Assembly: GCF_026625985.1 (NCBI RefSeq)
Contig: NZ_CP113116.1
Location: 3,534,001-3,598,000 of the forward strand
Direction of reading: 5' to 3'
DNA from: Mycobacterium sp. Aquia_213
GTDB lineage: Bacteria; Actinomycetota; Actinomycetes; Mycobacteriales; Mycobacteriaceae
DNA: 64,000 nt
Shown: positions 8,013 to 15,833 of the stretch, piece after piece
How positions within the stretch are numbered: position 1 is the first letter of the stretch
Layout: each line of letters starts with the position of its first letter
Notes under the pieces: generated by a model
Seen by the model: the letters and a program-made list of their open reading frames with translations, nothing else
The model's database searches: none
Told to the model about the DNA's origin: nothing
Program-made: the position numbers and the translations under genes

Positions 8013-8972
8013 ATGCCCAGCTTTGACAAAGCCGACGAGAAACCTCCTATCGACCCCATTCTGCTGAAGGTACTCGACGCGGTTCCGTTCCGGCTATCCA
8101 CCGACGACGGCATCGACGCTGCGCGCCAGCGGTTCCGCGATCTGCCGCGGCGGCCGGTGCATCCCGAGCTGCGCGTCGAGGACCGCACCATCGAGGGCCC
8201 GGGTGGTGCGATAGCCATCAGGATCTATTGGCCGCCAACAGATTCCGATGACAGCACGCTGCCCGTCGTTGTCTACTTGCACGGCGGCGGTTTCGTGATC
8301 GGCGACCTTGACACCCACGACGGCACCGCCCGCCAGCACGCGGTGGGTGCCGACGCGATCGTGGTGTCCGTCGATTACCGGTTGGCTCCCGAGCACCCGT
8401 ATCCCGCTGCCGTCGAAGACGCTTGGGCCGCAACGTTGTGGGTCGTCGAGCACGGCGACGAGCTGGGCGCCGACCCGGCTCGGCTTGCCGTCGCCGGTGA
8501 TTCGGCGGGGGGCAACATCGCCGCGGCGGTCGCTCAGCAGAGCCGCGACGAGGGCGGACCGCCGATCGTCTTCCAGCTGTTGTGGTATCCCTCCGTGCTC
8601 TGGGACCAGTCGCTGCCCTCCTTCGCCGAGAACGCCACCGCGCCGATTCTCGACACCAGGGCCATCGCGCAGTTCTCCCGTTGGTACGCAGGCGATGTCG
8701 ACTTGTCTAACCCGCCGGTGCGAATGGCGCCGGGGCGGGCGAAGAACTTGGCCGGCCTGCCGGCGGCCTACATCGGCGTCGCCGGTTACGACCCACTGCG
8801 CGACGACGGCATCACGTACGGCAAGCTGCTGGCCGCCGCGGGCGTGCCCGCCGAGGTGCACAACGCCGAGACGATGGTGCACGGCTATCTCGGCTATGCC
8901 GGCGTGGTTCCGGCCGCCACGGCCGGGTCGGACCGGGGGCTCGCGGCACTCCGGAATGCGCTATCCAGGTAA
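8013..8972 (+). CDS. HSL-family carboxylesterase/lipase (LipI/LipH-like)
   Basis: A 319-residue alpha/beta hydrolase of the hormone-sensitive-lipase family that cleaves short acyl esters. The oxyanion-hole motif HGGGF is at residues 90-94. The nucleophile elbow GDSAGG has Ser164. The probable Asp (260, in GYDPLRDDG) and His (290, in MVHGY) complete the triad. There is no signal peptide, so it is cytosolic. With the next gene it forms the tandem pair corresponding to lipI-lipH (Rv1400c-Rv1399c). The ATG at 8013 is supported by a leaderless -10 six bases upstream and by alignment with the second copy. Confidence 0.9.
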   Translation: MPSFDKADEKPPIDPILLKVLDAVPFRLSTDDGIDAARQRFRDLPRRPVHPELRVEDRTIEGPGGAIAIRIYWPPTDSDDSTLPVVVYLHGGGFVIGDLDTHDGTARQHAVGADAIVVSVDYRLAPEHPYPAAVEDAWAATLWVVEHGDELGADPARLAVAGDSAGGNIAAAVAQQSRDEGGPPIVFQLLWYPSVLWDQSLPSFAENATAPILDTRAIAQFSRWYAGDVDLSNPPVRMAPGRAKNLAGLPAAYIGVAGYDPLRDDGITYGKLLAAAGVPAEVHNAETMVHGYLGYAGVVPAATAGSDRGLAALRNALSR

Positions 8973-8982
8973 ACGGCAGGGG

Positions 8983-8988
8983 TACGGT
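8983..8988 (+). promoter_or_regulatory. Candidate -10 of a leaderless promoter (esterase 2)
   Basis: TACGGT-N6-ATG, identical hexamer and spacing to the promoter of the preceding paralogue. The second copy therefore seems to have its own promoter despite lying only 22 bases downstream. Confidence 0.55.
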
Positions 8989-8994
8989 GGACGA

Positions 8995-9960
8995 ATGATC
9001 GAGCCGCCCCTCGCCCGACCTGAAATCGACCCGACGCTGAAGGCGTTGCTCGACGCCTTCACGATGACGTTCAACGCGGACGACGGCGTGGAGCTTGCCC
9101 GCACCCGACTGCGCCAGCTCAAGGTGCCGGAGGAAATGCTGCCGCAGCTGCGCATCGAAGACCGCACGATCAGCCACGGGGACCTCAGCGACATCCCGAT
9201 CCGGGTCTACTGGCCGCCGGACACCGAGGCTCCCCCGCCCGTCGTCGTCTTCTACCACGGCGGCGGCTTCTGCCTGGGCGATCTGGAGACCCACGACCCC
9301 GTCGCCCGTGCGCACGCGATCGGGGCCGAGGCCATCGTGGTGTCAGTCGACTACCGGCTCGCCCCCGAACACCCGTTTCCGGCCGGCGTGAACGACAGCT
9401 GGGCCGCGTTGCAGTGGGTCGGCGAGCACGCCGCCGAACTGGGCGGTGACCCGAGCCGGATCGCCGTCGCGGGTGACTCCGCCGGCGGGAACCTCGCGGC
9501 GGTCACCGCCCTGCTGGCCCGCGACCACGGCGGCCCGGACCTGACGTTCCAGTTGCTGTGGTATCCGGTCGCCACGGCGGACCTGTCGCTGCCCTCGCAC
9601 ACCGAGAACGCCGTCGCACCAGTGCTGGACCGTGAAGTCATCGAGGCGTTCCTGGCCTGGTATCTGCCCGACGTCGACATCGACGGCGATCCCACGGTGT
9701 TGCCCGTCACGCTGGCCCCGGCCAATGCCGCCGACCTGTCGGGTTTGCCGCCCGCCTACATCGGGACGGCCGAACACGATCCGCTGCGTGACGACGGGGC
9801 GCGGTACGCGGAGCTGCTCAACGCCGCGGGTGTGCCTGTCGAATTGAGCAACGAGCCCACCATGGTGCACGGCTACGCCAGCTTCGCCATGGTGATCCCG
9901 GCCGCCGCGGAGGCGACCGAACGCGGGCTTCGGGCACTGCGGAAGGCGTTGCACCCCTAA
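8995..9960 (+). CDS. HSL-family carboxylesterase/lipase (LipH-like), tandem paralogue
   Basis: A 321-residue paralogue of the gene before it, clearly similar throughout. HGGGF is at residues 88-92, GDSAGG has Ser162, and EHDPLRDDG and MVHGY give the Asp and His of the triad. The stretch IVVSVDYRLAPEHPFPA is nearly identical between the copies. It corresponds to lipH (Rv1399c), a short-chain esterase in M. tuberculosis as I recall. There is no secretion signal. Start ATG 8995 is set by the leaderless -10 and by the aligned N-termini. Confidence 0.9.
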   Translation: MIEPPLARPEIDPTLKALLDAFTMTFNADDGVELARTRLRQLKVPEEMLPQLRIEDRTISHGDLSDIPIRVYWPPDTEAPPPVVVFYHGGGFCLGDLETHDPVARAHAIGAEAIVVSVDYRLAPEHPFPAGVNDSWAALQWVGEHAAELGGDPSRIAVAGDSAGGNLAAVTALLARDHGGPDLTFQLLWYPVATADLSLPSHTENAVAPVLDREVIEAFLAWYLPDVDIDGDPTVLPVTLAPANAADLSGLPPAYIGTAEHDPLRDDGARYAELLNAAGVPVELSNEPTMVHGYASFAMVIPAAAEATERGLRALRKALHP

Positions 9961-9963
9961 GCT
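9958..9963 (+). promoter_or_regulatory. Candidate -10 of a leaderless promoter (PPOX gene)
   Basis: TAAGCT-N6-ATG (start 9970). The hexamer overlaps the stop codon of the preceding esterase. It is the third gene in a row with this arrangement. Confidence 0.45.
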
Positions 9964-9969
9964 CCAGCC

Positions 9970-10533
9970 ATGAGCAAGGAGTTTTCGCGTCTCGACGAGT
10001 CGCTGCGCGAATTCATCGACGGCCAGGCCATGTTCTTCGTCGCCACCGCCCCCTCCGAAGGCGGCCGAATCAACCTCTCCCCCAAGGGGTATCGCGATAC
10101 CTTTGCGGTGCTCGACGATCACACCGTCGCCTATCTCGACCTGTTCGGCAGCGGTGTGGAAACCATCGCACACCTGCGTGACAACGGGCGGATCACGCTG
10201 ATGTTCTGTTCGTTCGCCCGCAACTCGCGCATCCTGCGGTTGTACGGGACCGGACGCCCGGTCCGGCCCGACGACGCCGAATTCCCAGCCCTGCTAACCC
10301 ATTTCGGCGATCAGCATGCCGGCGTGCGGGCCGCCATCGTCATCGACGTCGAGCGGATCGCCGACGCCTGCGGATTCGCGGTGCCGTACTACGAACTCGT
10401 CGACGAACGGCCGGTGCTCGACACGTATCACGCGAAGGCGTCCAACGAAACCCGCGTGCACGGCATCGAACGCAACCAGCGCAGCATCGACGGGCTGCCC
10501 GGGTTGGAACCCGACCATCCGCTGCTCGGCTAG
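9970..10533 (+). CDS. Pyridoxamine 5'-phosphate oxidase-fold flavoprotein
   Basis: A 187-residue protein of the split beta-barrel PPOX family. It shows FIDGQAMFFVATAPSEGGRINLSPKGYRDTFAVLDDHTVAYLDLFGSG, typical of FMN- or F420-binding members, and RITLMFCSFARNSRILRLYGTGR. Actual PNP oxidase activity is not implied; this subgroup is mostly uncharacterised. It lies 9 bases after the esterase pair. It ends on a CTAG (10530-10533) whose opposite strand is the metK stop, so the two convergent genes share their stop palindrome. Confidence 0.85.
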   Translation: MSKEFSRLDESLREFIDGQAMFFVATAPSEGGRINLSPKGYRDTFAVLDDHTVAYLDLFGSGVETIAHLRDNGRITLMFCSFARNSRILRLYGTGRPVRPDDAEFPALLTHFGDQHAGVRAAIVIDVERIADACGFAVPYYELVDERPVLDTYHAKASNETRVHGIERNQRSIDGLPGLEPDHPLLG

Positions 10534-11741
10534 ATCGCGCGCTTGAGGTCGTCGACCTTGTTCAGCTGCTCCCACGGCAGCTCGATGTCGGTGCGGCCGA
10601 AGTGGCCGTACGCCGCGGTCGGCGCGTAGATCGGACGCAACAGGTCCAGGTCGCGGACGATCGCTCCGGGCCGCAGGTCGAACACCTCGGGCACGATCTT
10701 CTCGATCTTGACCGGGTCGACGGTCGCGGTGCCGAACGTCTCGATGAACAGCCCGACCGGGGCGGCCTTGCCGATCGCGTAGGCCACCTGCACCTCGACC
10801 CGTTCCGCCAGCCCGGCAGCAACGATGTTCTTGGCCACCCAGCGCATCGCGTACGCCGCCGACCGGTCCACCTTGGACGGGTCCTTGCCGGAGAACGCGC
10901 CGCCGCCGTGGCGGGCCCAGCCGCCGTAGGTGTCGACGATGATCTTGCGGCCGGTCAGGCCCGCGTCACCCATCGGGCCGCCGACGACGAACTTGCCGGT
11001 CGGGTTGATCAGCACCCGGGTCGACGACGAGTCCAGCGTCTCGTGGGCGAGGTCTGCCAGCACGGTCTTGATCACGTGCTCGCGCAGGTCGGGGTCCAGC
11101 GTCTGCACCAGGTCGATGTCGGCCGAGTGCTGGGTGGAGATCACCACGGTGTCCAGCCGGACCGGGACGTCGTCCTCGTAGGCGATGGTGACCTGGGTCT
11201 TGCCGTCCGGCCGCAGGTAGGGCAGCGTGCCGTTCTTGCGGACCTCGGTCAGCCGCCGCGACAGCCGGTGGGCCAGCGCGATGGGCAGCGGCATCAACTC
11301 CGGGGTGTCGCTGATCGCGTAGCCGAACATCAGGCCCTGGTCGCCGGCGCCCTGGGAGTCCAGTGGGTCGGCAGCGCCCTCGACACGCGTCTCGTGGGCG
11401 GTGTCGACGCCCTGGGCGATGTCGGGCGACTGCCGGCCGATGCCGATGTTGACGCCGCAGGTCTCCCCGTCGAAGCCCTTGTCCGAGGAGTCGTAGCCGA
11501 TCTCGAGGATGCGCTCGCGCACCGTGTTGGCGATGTCGGCGAATGCCTCCTTCGCGGTCGTCGTCACCTCGCCGATGACGTGCACCTGACCGGTGGTTAC
11601 GGCCGTCTCGACGGCCACCCGCGAGCGCGGGTCTACCGCCAGCAGCGAGTCGAGCACCGAGTCGCTGATCGCGTCACAGATCTTGTCTGGATGCCCTTCG
11701 GTCACCGACTCACTGGTAAACAGCCGACCCTTTTCGCTCAC
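10530..11741 (-). CDS. metK: S-adenosylmethionine synthetase
   Basis: A 403-residue cytosolic enzyme making SAM from methionine and ATP. Motifs include FTSESVTEGHPDKICDAISDSVLD near the N-terminus (methionine/ATP site), GDQGLMFGYA, the P-loop-like GGGAFSGKDPSKVDRSAAYAMRW, and PLGLF-like APVGLFIETFGT. Length matches the family (Rv1392c). The GTG at 11741 has GGAAGG six bases upstream. It lies downstream of coaBC with a 94-base A+T-richer gap, so it probably has its own promoter. It would supply the SAM used by the several methyltransferases here. Confidence 0.97.
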   Translation of the reverse strand: MSEKGRLFTSESVTEGHPDKICDAISDSVLDSLLAVDPRSRVAVETAVTTGQVHVIGEVTTTAKEAFADIANTVRERILEIGYDSSDKGFDGETCGVNIGIGRQSPDIAQGVDTAHETRVEGAADPLDSQGAGDQGLMFGYAISDTPELMPLPIALAHRLSRRLTEVRKNGTLPYLRPDGKTQVTIAYEDDVPVRLDTVVISTQHSADIDLVQTLDPDLREHVIKTVLADLAHETLDSSSTRVLINPTGKFVVGGPMGDAGLTGRKIIVDTYGGWARHGGGAFSGKDPSKVDRSAAYAMRWVAKNIVAAGLAERVEVQVAYAIGKAAPVGLFIETFGTATVDPVKIEKIVPEVFDLRPGAIVRDLDLLRPIYAPTAAYGHFGRTDIELPWEQLNKVDDLKRAI

Positions 11742-11835
11742 TGCGTCATCCTTCCGTACTGACTAATGTTAGTTAGGCAAATTATCTTAGGCACTTTCAA
11801 CTCAACCGGCTCCGGCGGGCGATTGCAACCTGGTG
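11742..11835 (-). promoter_or_regulatory. metK promoter/leader region
   Basis: A 94-base spacer, more A+T-rich than its flanks, between coaBC and metK. It contains the metK ribosome-binding site (GGAAGG, minus strand) and candidate -10 hexamers such as TAACAT (11766-11771) on the minus strand. I see no SAM riboswitch fold. Confidence 0.45.
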
Positions 11836-13086
11836 TTACCCGTCTTCGCCCTGCAGAAAAGTGACGATCGCGTCAACGATTCGACTGGCCATCAACGTCT
11901 TCGACCCGTGCTGCAGCGCGGCCTCGGTGCCGTCGGACGCCAGCAGCCAGCCGTCGTTGCTGTCCACCTCGAACGCCCTGCCGTCGCCAACCGCGTTGAC
12001 CACCAACAGGTCACATCCCTTGCGGCGCAACTTCGCTCGGGCGTGGAACAACACATCGCCGTTGGCGTCGCCGGTCTCGGCGGCGAAACCGACGATGGCC
12101 CGCATGTTGGGCAGCTCCCCGTGCGCTCGCGCGCGGACCGCGCCGGCCAGCACGTCGTCGTTGCGCACCAACTCGATGGTCGGCGCGTCGTCCTGATCGT
12201 TCGGGCCTTTTTTGATCTTCGCGGCGGCAACGTGCGCGGGCCGGAAGTCGGCGACCGCGGCCGCCATCACCAGGACGTCGGCGGCCGGAGCGTGCTTGGA
12301 GACCGCGTCGGCGAGCTGCTGGGCCGTGCTGATGTGCACCACTTCGACACCGGCCGGATCGATCAGCCCGACGGTGTGGCCGGCGATCAGCGTGACCTCG
12401 GCGCCGCGCTGGGCGGCGACCCGTGCGACCGCGTAGCCCTGCTTGCCGGAGCTGCGGTTACCGATGAAGCGGACCGGATCGATCGGCTCGCGGGTGCCGC
12501 CGGCGGTCACCAGAAGCTTGCGGCCGGCCAGGTCGAAGGGCAGCGCGTCGCCGCGCTCCAGCAGCAGCTGGGCCAGCGTGGTGATCTCTTCGGCCTCGGG
12601 CAGCCTTCCTTTGCCGCTGTCCGCGCCGGTGAGCCGTCCAAATGCCGGTTCCAGCACAACAGCGCCCCGACGGCGCAATGTCGCCACATTGTCGACCGTG
12701 GCCGGGTGTAACCACATCTCGGTGTGCATCGCGGGGGCGAACAGCACCGGACATCGCGCCGTGAGCAGCGTCGCGGTCAGCAGATCGTCGGCCCGGCCGT
12801 GCACCGCACGGGCCAACAGGTCGGCGGTGGCCGGTGCCACCACGACCAGGTCGGCCTGCTGGCCGAGCCGGACATGCGGCACCTCGGGAACGTCGGTGAA
12901 GACACCGGTGTGCACCGGCTGCCCGGACAGGGCCTCGAATGTGGCGGCGCCGACGAAGCGCAGGGCGGATTCGGTCGGGATGACGCGGACCTCATGGCCC
13001 GCCTCGGCGAGCTGCCGAACGACGGTGCACGCCTTGTACGCGGCGATACCACCGGAGACACCGACGACGATCCGCTTGCGATCCAC
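11836..13086 (-). CDS. coaBC: Bifunctional phosphopantothenoylcysteine decarboxylase / phosphopantothenate-cysteine ligase
   Basis: A 416-residue two-domain enzyme of coenzyme A synthesis (Rv1391, dfp). The N-terminal CoaC flavoprotein domain has VGVSGGIAAYKACTVVRQL, VAPATADLLAR and PAMHTEMWLHPAT. The C-terminal CoaB domain has LLVTAGGTREPIDPVRFIGNRSSGKQGYAVA, MAAAVADFRP and VGFAAETGD. Start is GTG 13086. It follows rpoZ with a 53-base gap, in the conserved mihF-gmk-rpoZ-coaBC-metK order of mycobacteria. Confidence 0.96.
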   Translation of the reverse strand: MDRKRIVVGVSGGIAAYKACTVVRQLAEAGHEVRVIPTESALRFVGAATFEALSGQPVHTGVFTDVPEVPHVRLGQQADLVVVAPATADLLARAVHGRADDLLTATLLTARCPVLFAPAMHTEMWLHPATVDNVATLRRRGAVVLEPAFGRLTGADSGKGRLPEAEEITTLAQLLLERGDALPFDLAGRKLLVTAGGTREPIDPVRFIGNRSSGKQGYAVARVAAQRGAEVTLIAGHTVGLIDPAGVEVVHISTAQQLADAVSKHAPAADVLVMAAAVADFRPAHVAAAKIKKGPNDQDDAPTIELVRNDDVLAGAVRARAHGELPNMRAIVGFAAETGDANGDVLFHARAKLRRKGCDLLVVNAVGDGRAFEVDSNDGWLLASDGTEAALQHGSKTLMASRIVDAIVTFLQGEDG

Positions 13087-13139
13087 CTACGCCGGCCCTT
13101 CTTCGTTGAAGCGGCTCTGCACGTCCGGCCCCGTCCCGT

Positions 13140-13463
13140 TTACTCGCCCTCGGTGTGCTCGAGCAGGTCGGCGTGGATCTCACGCATCGCGATCGAGAGC
13201 GGCTTTTCCTGCAACCCGGGCTCGACCAGCGGGCCGACGTACTCGAGGATGCCCTCGCCGAGCTGGTTGTAGTAATCGTTGATTTGCCGAGCTCGCTTGG
13301 CGGCGTAGATCACCAGCGCGTACTTGCTCGAGACGCGGTCCAGCAATTCGTCGATGGGCGGGTTGGTGATGCCCAATGGGGTGTCGTAGGCGCGCGGACC
13401 GCCCGCGGAAGGATCGAATTGATCCACGGCGGTCAGCGACGCGTCGGACTGCGGAATACTCAC
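13140..13463 (-). CDS. rpoZ: RNA polymerase omega subunit
   Basis: A 107-residue omega subunit that assists assembly of the beta' subunit. The conserved core is PLGITNPPIDELLDRVSSKYALVIYAAKRARQINDYYNQLGEG, followed by VEPGLQEKPLSIAMREI. The start is the GTG at 13463, preceded by AGGAGA at good spacing; the longer frame runs into gmk. It sits between gmk and coaBC, as in M. tuberculosis (Rv1390). Confidence 0.95.
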   Translation of the reverse strand: MSIPQSDASLTAVDQFDPSAGGPRAYDTPLGITNPPIDELLDRVSSKYALVIYAAKRARQINDYYNQLGEGILEYVGPLVEPGLQEKPLSIAMREIHADLLEHTEGE

Positions 13464-13548
13464 TAAGACTTTCTCCTGGCGCTTGGTCTGTTCAAGAGCG
13501 GTTGAAACGGCTAGAAACTTGATTCTTGATCGCGTCTGACGAGTCGGC

Positions 13549-14175
13549 TCAGGCCGTACCAGACGCGTTTCCCACCAGCAAGGATACCAATTCCGCGCAC
13601 GCAGACTCCAATTGCCTGTTGACGACGACCTGGTCGAAGTCGTCTTGGGCCGCCAGTTCCTCCCGCGCGGTCTCCAGGCGGCGCGCCATGGCCTCCGGCG
13701 TTTCGGTGCCACGCCCAACGAGCCTGGCCTGCAAATCCGCCCAGCTGGGCGGGGCCAGGAACACGGTGATGGCTTCCGGCATCGCCCTTTTGATCGCCCG
13801 GGCTCCGGCCAGATCCACCTCGATGAGCACCGGAAATCCCGCGGCGGTCGCGGCCCGGACCGGCCCGGCCGGGGTGCCGGATCGCTGCAGTCCACCGTGG
13901 ATTTCGGCCCACTCCAGCAGGGCACCCTCGTCGATGAGTTGCTGAAAGCGGTCGGGACTGACGAAGTGGTAGTCGACGCCGTCGACCTCGCCCGGCCGCG
14001 GCGCCCGCGTCGTGGCCGAGACACTGAAATGCAGGTTCGGTACCTGCTCGCGCAGACGCCGAACCACTGTTGACTTGCCGACCGCTGAGGGACCGGACAG
14101 CACCACCACACGCCCGTCGCCTGATGGCTCAGGACGTGCGCGGTGCTCGGCGTCCGGTCCCTCGTCGACGGTCAC
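13549..14175 (-). CDS. gmk: Guanylate kinase
   Basis: A 208-residue kinase converting GMP to GDP. The P-loop is VVVLSGPSAVGKSTVVRRL. The GMP-binding segment is FSVSATTRAPRPGEVDGVDYHFV, with LLEWAEIHGG and LIEVDLAGARAIKRAMPEA following. The GTG at 14175 gives an N-terminus like the M. tuberculosis enzyme (Rv1389); an in-frame TTG at 14208 would add 11 residues and is less likely. It lies 58 bases after mihF and 85 before rpoZ. Confidence 0.95.
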   Translation of the reverse strand: MTVDEGPDAEHRARPEPSGDGRVVVLSGPSAVGKSTVVRRLREQVPNLHFSVSATTRAPRPGEVDGVDYHFVSPDRFQQLIDEGALLEWAEIHGGLQRSGTPAGPVRAATAAGFPVLIEVDLAGARAIKRAMPEAITVFLAPPSWADLQARLVGRGTETPEAMARRLETAREELAAQDDFDQVVVNRQLESACAELVSLLVGNASGTA

Positions 14176-14233
14176 CGGCGCCCCTGAGTCGGGGCACCCA
14201 CAGGCCAATCGGCCTGCATCGCCGCAGGTCGGG

Positions 14234-14551
14234 TTAGGCGGTGCCGAACTTTTCCAGCAGTGCCTTGCGCTGGCGATCGCCGAGACCGCGCAGGCGGCGG
14301 GTCGGAGCGATCTCGAGCTCGGTCATGATTTCCTGCGCCTTGACCTTGCCCACCTTCGGCAACGCCTCCAGCAGCGCAGAAACCTTCATCTTGCCCAGGA
14401 CTTCATCACTCTCTGCGTCCTTGAGCACCTGGGTCAGGTTGGTGCCACCACGCTTGAGCCGGTCTTTCAGCTCTGCTCGTGCTCGACGTGCGGCAGCCGC
14501 CTTCTCCAACGCGGCCGCGCGCTGCTCGTCGGTCAACTGGGGAAGGGCCAC
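14234..14551 (-). CDS. mihF: Mycobacterial integration host factor
   Basis: A 105-residue nucleoid-associated DNA-binding protein (Rv1388), essential in mycobacteria and a cofactor for mycobacteriophage integration. The sequence VALPQLTDEQRAAALEKAAAARRARAELKDRLK is the long N-terminal helix. KVGKVKAQEIMTELEIAPTRRLRGLGDRQRKALLEKFG is the helix-two-turn-helix DNA-binding domain. The GTG at 14551 is chosen because GGAGGAATC directly precedes it; a start at 14623 would add 24 poorly conserved residues. It begins the mihF-gmk-rpoZ-coaBC series. Confidence 0.95.
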   Translation of the reverse strand: MALPQLTDEQRAAALEKAAAARRARAELKDRLKRGGTNLTQVLKDAESDEVLGKMKVSALLEALPKVGKVKAQEIMTELEIAPTRRLRGLGDRQRKALLEKFGTA

Positions 14552-15005
14552 GATTCCTCCGTATCTAGATCCATCTCGTGTCTCTGCCGGGTACTTGGGC
14601 CCAGCGGAGACGACCGTACTCACGCTTCCTGACGAAATCTAACCCGACCCCCTGGTTAAGAGGTTAAATGCCCAGCGTGCGCCGCGCCTACTCGTGCTGT
14701 CAGCGGCATGCTTCGGCATCGCTGGCAGCGCCTGGATCGGGCCCTTGGGCGGCGGCCGCGTGCTCGCGCCATGGATCCTGATCACGCTCTCTACCTGCGG
14801 TTTTAGGAGTTGACGGCGGATCGCTGGAGGTGAGTTGAGGAGCCGTCGCGAAGGGTGCCGACTGATAGCCGCAGGGCCTCGTGCGGGGGATCACGATTTG
14901 CCATGGCGTGTCGCGCGTGTCGCGGCGCGGACAAACACCTGGTCGCCGGGTGCAAGCCGGTAGGGAAAGATTCCGATGCTGTTAACCGGAGCCCCGAAAT
15001 CCCGG
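14552..15005. other. Intergenic region pyrF-mihF
   Basis: A 454-base stretch without a convincing gene. It must hold the mihF promoter and leader. In M. tuberculosis a PE15-PPE20 pair lies here; I see no trace of it. A minus-strand frame at 14700-14894 has no family resemblance. The only notable structure is the hairpin at 14702-14725. Confidence 0.6.
14702..14725 (-). terminator. Hairpin with TTCG tetraloop downstream of pyrF
   Basis: CAGCG and CGCTG arms plus an inner ATGC-TTCG-GCAT stem with a small bulge form a stable hairpin about 280 bases past the pyrF stop. On the plus strand the loop is the very stable C(UUCG)G; on the minus strand it reads CGAA. There is no T-run, so intrinsic termination is uncertain. 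Confidence 0.25.
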
Positions 15006-15833
15006 CTATTGCACACCGAGATAGGCGACGGAGTCCAGCATTTGTTCGCCCGCGGCCCGCAGATCCGACACGCTCGGTCCGGCCCGCAGCACCTCGCGGG
15101 CCACCGCGGGCAGCAATTGGCCCGGAACGGCCCCACCCAGGCCCGCCAGGGCCTCAGGACGCCCGCCCTGCACGCCGACGCCCGGAACCAGCACCGGCCC
15201 GCCCAGCGCGCTGACGTCGGGCGCCTCGAAGACCGTCGCACCCACGACCACGCCGACGTATCCCGGCTCATTCGGAGTCGACGACCGGTTGACCACCGCC
15301 GCCTGGTCGATGACCAGCTGGGCCACCGTGCGGCCGTCGAAGGCGGCACGCTGCACGGTCGCGCCCTCCGGGTTGGAGCTGGCCGCCACCACGAACACCC
15401 CCCGATCGTGGGCGGCGGCGGCCTCCAGCAGCGGGCGCAACGAGCCGAACCCCAGATAGGGCGAGGCGGTGACGGCGTCGGCGGCCAGCGGCGAATCGCC
15501 GGCCCAGGCCGCGGCGTAGGCCGACATCGTCGTCCCGATGTCCCCGCGCTTGGCGTCGGCCAGCACCAGCACCCCGGCCGCGCGCAGCGCGGCGATCGTG
15601 CGTTCCAGCACCGCGTAGCCGGCGGAGCCGTAGGACTCGAAGAACGCCACCTGGGGCTTGACGACGGCGAAGCCGGAAAAGGCCTCCACACAGATGTCGC
15701 AGAACTTGGCCACGCCGTCGGCGCTGGCCGGCAGGTCCCACGCCCGCAGCAGCTCGGGGTGCGGGTCGATGCCCAGACACAACGGCCCGCGATTCGCCTT
15801 CGCCTCGGCCAGCCGGACGCCGAACCCGGTCAT
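15006..15833 (-). CDS. pyrF: Orotidine 5'-phosphate decarboxylase
   Basis: A 275-residue enzyme converting OMP to UMP, the last step of UMP synthesis. It is of the longer actinobacterial class (PyrF type 2): MTGFGVRLAEAKANRGPLCLGIDPHPELL, VKPQVAFFESYGSAGYAVLERTI, and the catalytic LVLADAKRGDIGTTMSAYA with Asp-Lys-Asp. The start overlaps the carB stop by 4 bases. It is the last gene of the pyr operon (Rv1385). Confidence 0.96.
   Translation of the reverse strand: MTGFGVRLAEAKANRGPLCLGIDPHPELLRAWDLPASADGVAKFCDICVEAFSGFAVVKPQVAFFESYGSAGYAVLERTIAALRAAGVLVLADAKRGDIGTTMSAYAAAWAGDSPLAADAVTASPYLGFGSLRPLLEAAAAHDRGVFVVAASSNPEGATVQRAAFDGRTVAQLVIDQAAVVNRSSTPNEPGYVGVVVGATVFEAPDVSALGGPVLVPGVGVQGGRPEALAGLGGAVPGQLLPAVAREVLRAGPSVSDLRAAGEQMLDSVAYLGVQ

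Noticed and set aside
11764..11790. IdeR-box-like sequence upstream of metK (TTAGTTAGGC)
   Set aside because: Only the left half resembles the 19-base iron box; the right half (AAATTATCT) does not match, so I read it as promoter DNA.
14700..14894. 64-codon minus-strand frame between pyrF and mihF
   Set aside because: No conserved pattern or good start. I also looked for PE/PPE remnants here and found none.
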